A stretch of 11,170 nt of DNA from Chthoniobacter flavus (GTDB taxonomy: Bacteria; Verrucomicrobiota; Verrucomicrobiia; Chthoniobacterales; Terrimicrobiaceae), in contig CAMBAQ010000051.1 in the NCBI GenBank assembly GCA_945863785.1, positions 1 through 11,170 on the forward strand, in the 5' to 3' direction. Both the position numbers and the translations under genes were made by a program. The notes under the pieces are model-generated. The model was not told the origin of the DNA. It searched no databases and saw only the letters and a list, made by a program, of their open reading frames with translations. How positions within the stretch are numbered: position 1 is the stretch's first letter; every line of letters begins with the position of its first letter. Of this stretch, positions 8,001 to 11,170 are shown one piece after another.

Positions 8001-9612
8001 GGATCGGATCAATCGGGGGATTCGTGACTTGAGCAAAGAGCTGCTTAAAATAAGTGTAAAGCAAACGCGGCTTGAGAGAAAGGACCGCCAGAGGCGTGTC
8101 GTCACCCATGGAACCAACCGCTTCGGCCCCATCCTTGAGCATCGGCTTGATGATCATATCGACCTCTTCGGACGAATAACCGAAAGCAATCTGACGCTGG
8201 GTGAGCGTAAGGATATCAAGCTCGCCGCTCGGTGCCGAAAACTGGGTTTCCTTGAGTTGCGGGAACTGCTTGAGATTAGCCTCAAGCCATTTTCCGTAAG
8301 GCTTGGCGGCAGCGAGACGACCCTTGATATCTTTGTCGCGAAGGAGCTGCCCGAGCGAAGTATCGATAGCGATCATTTCACCAGGAGCGAGACGACCTTT
8401 TTCAATGATCGTGTCGGGATCCACGCCCGATCCGCCAACCTCGGAACCGATGACAAAAACTCCATCGTCGGTGATCTCGTAGCGAGCGGGACGTAGGCCA
8501 TTGCGGTCTAGGCAGGCTCCGATCGTGACTCCATCAGTGAAGCACAATGCGGCCGGTCCATCCCATGGCTCAGAAAAACAGGCATGGTATTTGTAAAAAT
8601 CCTTCAACTCTTGCGAGATGGTCGGATCAAAACGATACGCCGGCGGCACAAGCATCGTAACCGAGTGCAGAATGCTGCGTCCGCTCATGGTCAAAACCTC
8701 AAGGGCATTGTCCAAGCTCGCGGAATCGGATCCGCCGGGCTGAATGATGGGCTTGAGAAGATCAATATCCTCACCCCAGAAATCGGCTTTCAATTCGGCT
8801 TCGGCCGCGGACATCCAGTTGCGGTTGCCGCGAATCGTATTGATCTCACCATTGTGGCCGAGCATCCGGAAGGGATGCGCGAGCGCCCAAGTCGGGAAGG
8901 TATTTGTGCTGTAGCGCTGGTGATAAAGCGCGATCGCGGTTTCGTAATCCGGGTTAGATAGATCGGGGTAGAACTTCTCCAACGAGGCGGAGACGAGGAG
9001 ACCCTTGTAAACAATCACCCGATGAGAGAACGATGGGATATAGAAATTGCTGATCTTGTCTGCAGCGGAGCGGTCCTCGATCTCGTTGCGGGCCAAAAAT
9101 AGACGGCGCTCATAGTCATCATCGGACATTCCCGATGGACGACCGATGAGCACATGCTCAATCCTCGGCATGGTCATCTGAGCCTTGTCGCCGAGCACAT
9201 GGAGATTCAAGGGCACTTCGCGCCAACCGAAGACATGGAGACCGCGCTTTTCAAGAACCTCGACAGTATTCGCCTTGGCGCGGGCTGTTTCGTAATCGTT
9301 GTCAGCAGGAAGGAACATGACACCGACAGCGAGATCGGAGTTATTATAGAGCTTCTGGCCAAGCTTCTCTACCTCGGGGGCAAAAATCTTGTAGGGAATC
9401 TGTGTCGTGATACCGGCGCCGTCACCCGTCTTCGCATCCGCATCGACCGCGCCACGGTGCATAAGACTGCACAAAGTCCGAAGACCGGTCTTGAGGATTT
9501 CATTGGAACGTTGACCGTTGATCTGGGCAACAAACCCGACACCGCAAGCGTCATGTTCGTGCTCGCGGTTGTAGAGTCCGGTGGATTCGTGTGAAGGCAA
9601 TGCGTTGTTCAT
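5029..9612 (-). CDS. gltB: Glutamate synthase large (alpha) subunit
   Basis: Cytosolic GOGAT large subunit of 1527 residues, normal for the family. It makes glutamate from glutamine and 2-oxoglutarate using reducing equivalents from GltD or ferredoxin. Cys23 in HDACGVGF is the amidotransferase nucleophile and implies removal of a 22-residue propeptide. The class II glutaminase domain is about 23-450, including GHNGEINTIRGN at 252-263. A central domain follows, then the FMN/synthase domain (about 870-1210) with NSGEGGEDP at 917-925 and SGYDGGTGASP. Cys1136, Cys1142 and Cys1147 (C-x5-C-x4-C) bind the [3Fe-4S] cluster. The GXGXG beta-helix is about 1254-1430. A Pro-rich tail of about 30 residues ends the protein. 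No gltD lies next to it, so the NADPH versus ferredoxin type is not settled by context. The gene appears to be transcribed alone, lying after the hpt terminator. The Shine-Dalgarno is weak. Confidence 0.98.
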   Translation of the reverse strand: MNNALPSHESTGLYNREHEHDACGVGFVAQINGQRSNEILKTGLRTLCSLMHRGAVDADAKTGDGAGITTQIPYKIFAPEVEKLGQKLYNNSDLAVGVMFLPADNDYETARAKANTVEVLEKRGLHVFGWREVPLNLHVLGDKAQMTMPRIEHVLIGRPSGMSDDDYERRLFLARNEIEDRSAADKISNFYIPSFSHRVIVYKGLLVSASLEKFYPDLSNPDYETAIALYHQRYSTNTFPTWALAHPFRMLGHNGEINTIRGNRNWMSAAEAELKADFWGEDIDLLKPIIQPGGSDSASLDNALEVLTMSGRSILHSVTMLVPPAYRFDPTISQELKDFYKYHACFSEPWDGPAALCFTDGVTIGACLDRNGLRPARYEITDDGVFVIGSEVGGSGVDPDTIIEKGRLAPGEMIAIDTSLGQLLRDKDIKGRLAAAKPYGKWLEANLKQFPQLKETQFSAPSGELDILTLTQRQIAFGYSSEEVDMIIKPMLKDGAEAVGSMGDDTPLAVLSLKPRLLYTYFKQLFAQVTNPPIDPIREKLVMSLHTALGWRRNLLAESPEHADLIHVESPILLDEEIETIRNLQGVHKSVTISTLWNAADGEEGLEVAVKRICAEAEAAVDAGLRLVILSDRGVDDTKVAVPMLLATGAVHHHLIRVGKRMKTGLVCETGEARDVHQIACLVGYGAGAVNPYLAFETIREVLERGGSVADFAKSVINYRKALEAGLLKIMSKMGISVVNSYRGAQVFEAIGISSDLIKNCFKGTASQVEGIGYKEIAVESLTRHALAYSGTVPVEAGKLTDPGYYRYRRGGEVHAITPPVLQNFHTYVGIKGADKAGKAEDYKKYVDAVLANTPMALRNLLEMVPNSPGPIPLDEVESIEEIRRRFTTAGMSLGALSPEAHECLAIAMNRIGGKSNSGEGGEDPVRFKRRENGDWANSAIKQIASGRFGVSAAYLASAKEIEIKMAQGAKPGEGGQLPGHKVSAYIAKLRHSVEGVTLISPPPHHDIYSIEDLAQLIYDLKQVNPRARICVKLVSTAGVGTIAAGVAKAHADIILVSGYDGGTGASPLSSIKNAGGPWELGVAEAHQVLMLNGLRNRVTLRTDGGMRSGEDIVYAALLGAEEFNFGTSALIAMGCVYVRQCHLNTCPVGVATLDDRLRAKFKGRPENVVTFFNGVAEEVREIMARLGFRTIDEMVGKVECLRQREVPGHPKANTLDLSPLLVNVAKDDPSAIRHATRHRNDGPEDSTLDETVLQDAKDAITDGRPISLSYDVHNTNRSVGTQVSGEIGYQWGEEGIAEGTVELKIKGSAGQSLGAFLSPGVRLILTGEANDYVGKSMSGGEIIIRPRDDAKFVAHDAMILGNTVMYGATGGKLFANGRAGERFCVRNSGATAVVEGVGDHACEYMTNGTVVILGRTGKNFGAGMTGGEAYVLDLEDRFETLYNSQLISISRLENEKDTAVLEGLIKKHLEVTGSQRAKEILDNRTPFFAKFWKVSPSVPTAKPVPEPSKEPGATGPVISEDVIASR

Positions 9613-9647
9613 GTTTCTGTCAAAATCAAATCAGCCAGCAAGAATCG

Positions 9648-9679
9648 CTCCACAATCAATAATGTGGAGGATTTTTTTT
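9648..9679 (+). promoter_or_regulatory. Dyad CTCCACA-N8-TGTGGAG plus T8, upstream of gltB
   Basis: A perfect 7-bp inverted repeat (9648-9654 and 9663-9669) with an 8-base loop is followed on the plus strand by GA and eight T. On the plus strand this has the form of a short intrinsic terminator, but no plus-strand gene precedes it. On the minus strand it sits about 36-57 bases before the gltB ATG, so a regulator-binding dyad or a 5'-UTR stem is an alternative. The AT-rich run next to it (9671-9685) could be an UP-like promoter element. No convincing -35/-10 pair was found between 9613 and 9737. Confidence 0.35.
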
Positions 9680-9737
9680 AAAAAATTCACATCCCATACC
9701 CTGCACGGGTCACCAACGACTTCTAATTTGGGATTCG

Positions 9738-9760
9738 AAAAACCCCAGCGCACTGAGGTT
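9738..9760 (-). terminator. Rho-independent terminator of hpt
   Basis: On the minus strand, AACCTCAG (9760-9753), loop TGCG and CTGGGGTT (9748-9741) form an 8-bp stem with one T·G wobble and a tetraloop, followed by TTT so that five U residues end the stem and tail. The 5' arm begins in the last base of the hpt stop codon. It should separate hpt from gltB transcription. Confidence 0.7.
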
Positions 9761-10308
9761 CAGCGGGCGTGGCGGGCTATAGCCTCGGCCTTGAGTACAC
9801 CAATGAAGGGCAGATTGCGGTAGCGCTCATTGTAGTCGAGCCCATACCCCACCACAAACTCATCGGGTATTTCGAAGCCTGAGTAATCCGCAACAAAGGG
9901 CGTGTGCCGCTGTGCTTTTTTATCCAGCAGCACGCAGGATCGGATGTTTGTTGCTCCTGATTCGGCTTCAAGACGGTCAAAAACCGCCCGCAGCGTTCGA
10001 CCGCTATCCAGTATATCGTCGAGGATCAAAACATGCCGCCCCTTTACATCCGCGATGTGATTTTGCCGGAACTCCACGCGCCCACTCGTACGAGTGCCAT
10101 GGTAGCTAGAAATGCTCCAAGAATCGATCTGGAGAGGCAAAGGGATCCGCCGCAGCAAATCCGCCATAAAAACAAAACTTCCATTGAGCAGGGAAATCAC
10201 TGTCAGCTCCTTGCCTTGGTAATCCAAGGTGATCTTCTGCGCCAAATCGTCCAAACGCCGAAGAATAGTGGACTCCTCGAGAAGAACGCGTTCGATATCT
10301 TCAATCAT
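9760..10308 (-). CDS. hpt: Hypoxanthine phosphoribosyltransferase
   Basis: Cytosolic purine-salvage enzyme of 182 residues, the normal length for bacterial HPRT. It converts hypoxanthine (and usually guanine) with PRPP to IMP/GMP. Visible motifs are the PPi-loop region SLLNGSFVFMADLLRRI (39-55), the flexible-loop SSY (67-69), and the PRPP-binding motif VLILDDILDSGRTL (93-106). In that motif Asp97 and Asp98 contact ribose and Asp101 is the expected catalytic base. The purine-site block is DKKAQR (129-134) with FVVGYGLDYNERYRNLPFIG (151-170). The start at 10308 matches the family N-terminus (MIEDIERVLLEES), lies 34 bases after the upstream stop, and has no clear Shine-Dalgarno. An ATG at 10377 would add 23 non-family residues and overlap the upstream gene; its GGGAGG is 15 bases away, too far. 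It is probably co-transcribed with the secreted-protein gene upstream. Confidence 0.95.
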   Translation of the reverse strand: MIEDIERVLLEESTILRRLDDLAQKITLDYQGKELTVISLLNGSFVFMADLLRRIPLPLQIDSWSISSYHGTRTSGRVEFRQNHIADVKGRHVLILDDILDSGRTLRAVFDRLEAESGATNIRSCVLLDKKAQRHTPFVADYSGFEIPDEFVVGYGLDYNERYRNLPFIGVLKAEAIARHAR

Positions 10309-10342
10309 GCGGAAGGATTTTTGTGAGGTGAGCAGGCATGGG

Positions 10343-11068
10343 CTATTGCAAAACGCCAAGGGAACGGAGGGATCCATTTTCCAAAGAAAAAACCTCCCGA
10401 CTCACTGGCCATGTTGCATTCAAATACCCACTCACGATGGGTTCCGCCATTTTCAAATGCGCATTGTCCTGGCGACTGAAGACCAGAACGAGATTGCGAT
10501 GCGGCATCGCCACGAGGATCTCCGGCCCCAGAATGTCGTGAAACTGGGAGGCAAACTCGGGCGCGAGCACACACGAGGCCGTCAACGGATTGTCCGATTC
10601 CAAGACCACATATTGAACGACGTTATTTTTGTCTCGAACGATGCGCGGCATGATGCTCGCGAGCACTTGGGACGCTGTCCTCAAAGCTTCGAGCCGAATC
10701 TCATCAAAGGTGGGTTGTTTATTTGGAATCACGTCATTCTTGTTGCGAACGATGCGCGGCTTGATGCCCAGCATCTCCTTCAAGGATGGGAGAATCTTAG
10801 CTTCGCCCGTCAAATCGAATGAGGGAAGTTTTTCGCGGGGATTTTCCGTTGCAAGAGGCTCAATCTGGCCATTCACCAAGTGCGTCGCAACAAGGACTGT
10901 CCTAACGGAGTCTGCCACGGGTCGCCGCACTTTGGCTTCTACAAACGAGGGTTCGACCATGATCGCCCATTCCCCTTCAGCCAGTGCCGTCACCGCAAAC
11001 GAGAAAAGAAAAATGAACAACACGCTTGGGAGTTTCCTTAAAGCTCTGGTAGAGGTGGATGGCAACAT
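10343..11068 (-). CDS. Secreted protein resembling the YtpQ/DUF1444 C-terminal region
   Basis: Protein of 241 residues with a Sec signal peptide: basic RALRK at 8-12, a hydrophobic core at 13-28, and probable cleavage after TALA (residue 30). No lipobox is present. The part after about residue 139 resembles the C-terminal half of DUF1444/YtpQ proteins (ASCVLAPEF, VAMPHRNLVLVF, then PVSREVFSLENG), a family of unknown function. That match is from memory of the pattern and is tentative. Residues 103-114 (KPRIVRNKNDVI) and 140-151 (MPRIVRDKNNVV) form an internal duplication, also visible in DNA. The ATG at 11068 overlaps the divergent ruvA ATG in one CATG; it has no Shine-Dalgarno, so it may be leaderless, or read from inside ruvA. 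No later start keeps the basic n-region. hpt follows after 34 bases, suggesting an operon without implying shared function. Confidence 0.65.
   Translation of the reverse strand: MLPSTSTRALRKLPSVLFIFLFSFAVTALAEGEWAIMVEPSFVEAKVRRPVADSVRTVLVATHLVNGQIEPLATENPREKLPSFDLTGEAKILPSLKEMLGIKPRIVRNKNDVIPNKQPTFDEIRLEALRTASQVLASIMPRIVRDKNNVVQYVVLESDNPLTASCVLAPEFASQFHDILGPEILVAMPHRNLVLVFSRQDNAHLKMAEPIVSGYLNATWPVSREVFSLENGSLRSLGVLQ
11052..11057 (+). promoter_or_regulatory. Ribosome binding site of ruvA
   Basis: GAGGTG ends nine bases before the ruvA ATG at 11067. It lies inside the signal-peptide codons of the opposite-strand secreted-protein gene, so the same bases serve two genes. Confidence 0.6.
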
Positions 11069-11170
11069 GATTGCGTTTTTAGAAGGAATACTCGCTGAGG
11101 CCCTGCCGACCCAGATCGTCGTAAACGTCCAAGGAGTGGGATATCAGGTGATGATTCCCATATCAAGTTT
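11067..11170 (+). CDS. ruvA: Holliday junction helicase subunit RuvA, 5' part
   Basis: N-terminal 34 residues of RuvA, which tetramerises on Holliday junctions and loads the RuvB motor for branch migration. The visible start MIAFLEGILAEALPTQIVVN and the following VQGVGYQV match domain I, the OB-fold, including the conserved GVGY block. The gene runs off the right edge. The start is supported by the family N-terminus and by GAGGTG nine bases upstream. The ATG shares two bases with the start codon of the divergent minus-strand gene, so the ruvA promoter must lie within that gene. Confidence 0.93.
   Translation, partial: MIAFLEGILAEALPTQIVVNVQGVGYQVMIPISS

Noticed and set aside
10309..10377. 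N-terminal extension of hpt from the ATG at 10377
   Set aside because: The extra 23 residues do not match HPRT, overlap the upstream gene, and the nearest GGGAGG is 15 bases away.

Overview
The window is a chromosomal stretch that most resembles a Verrucomicrobiota or related PVC-group bacterium. That placement is an inference. It rests on the protein flavour: a GH75-like lipoprotein, a permease fused to a hotdog domain, and a long GltB. It also fits the frequent lack of Shine-Dalgarno motifs. There are eight genes, two of them cut by the window edges, and no gene-free stretch longer than about 150 bases.

Layout, left to right. At 2-607 on the plus strand is the 3' part of an Old Yellow Enzyme (NemA-type ene-reductase). 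It converges, with a 9-base gap, on a minus-strand cluster read from about 4903 down to 617. That cluster encodes a 12-TM permease fused to a C-terminal hotdog (thioesterase-like) domain, then a proline-rich lipoprotein with a GH75 (chitosanase)-like core, then a CvfB/YitL-type S1 RNA-binding protein. Genes in this cluster overlap or lie about a dozen bases apart, so they probably form one operon. The 3' end of the lipoprotein gene contains a 12-bp minisatellite of 17 units plus one degenerate unit.

Next on the minus strand is gltB (9612-5029), the glutamate synthase large subunit, with no gltD beside it. It is bounded upstream by a likely Rho-independent terminator for hpt and downstream by a 9-bp hairpin. 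Upstream of gltB are hpt (hypoxanthine phosphoribosyltransferase) and a secreted protein of unknown function that resembles the C-terminal part of the YtpQ/DUF1444 family. These two probably form a second minus-strand operon. The start codon of the secreted-protein gene and that of plus-strand ruvA overlap in a single CATG, so these divergent genes have no intergenic region.

Most of the content is housekeeping: nitrogen assimilation (GltB), purine salvage (Hpt), recombination (RuvA) and flavin-dependent reduction (OYE). The part least explained by known systems is the permease-hotdog / GH75-like lipoprotein / CvfB cluster. There a transporter, an acyl-thioester-type domain and a surface lipoprotein on proline-rich linkers appear to be made together.
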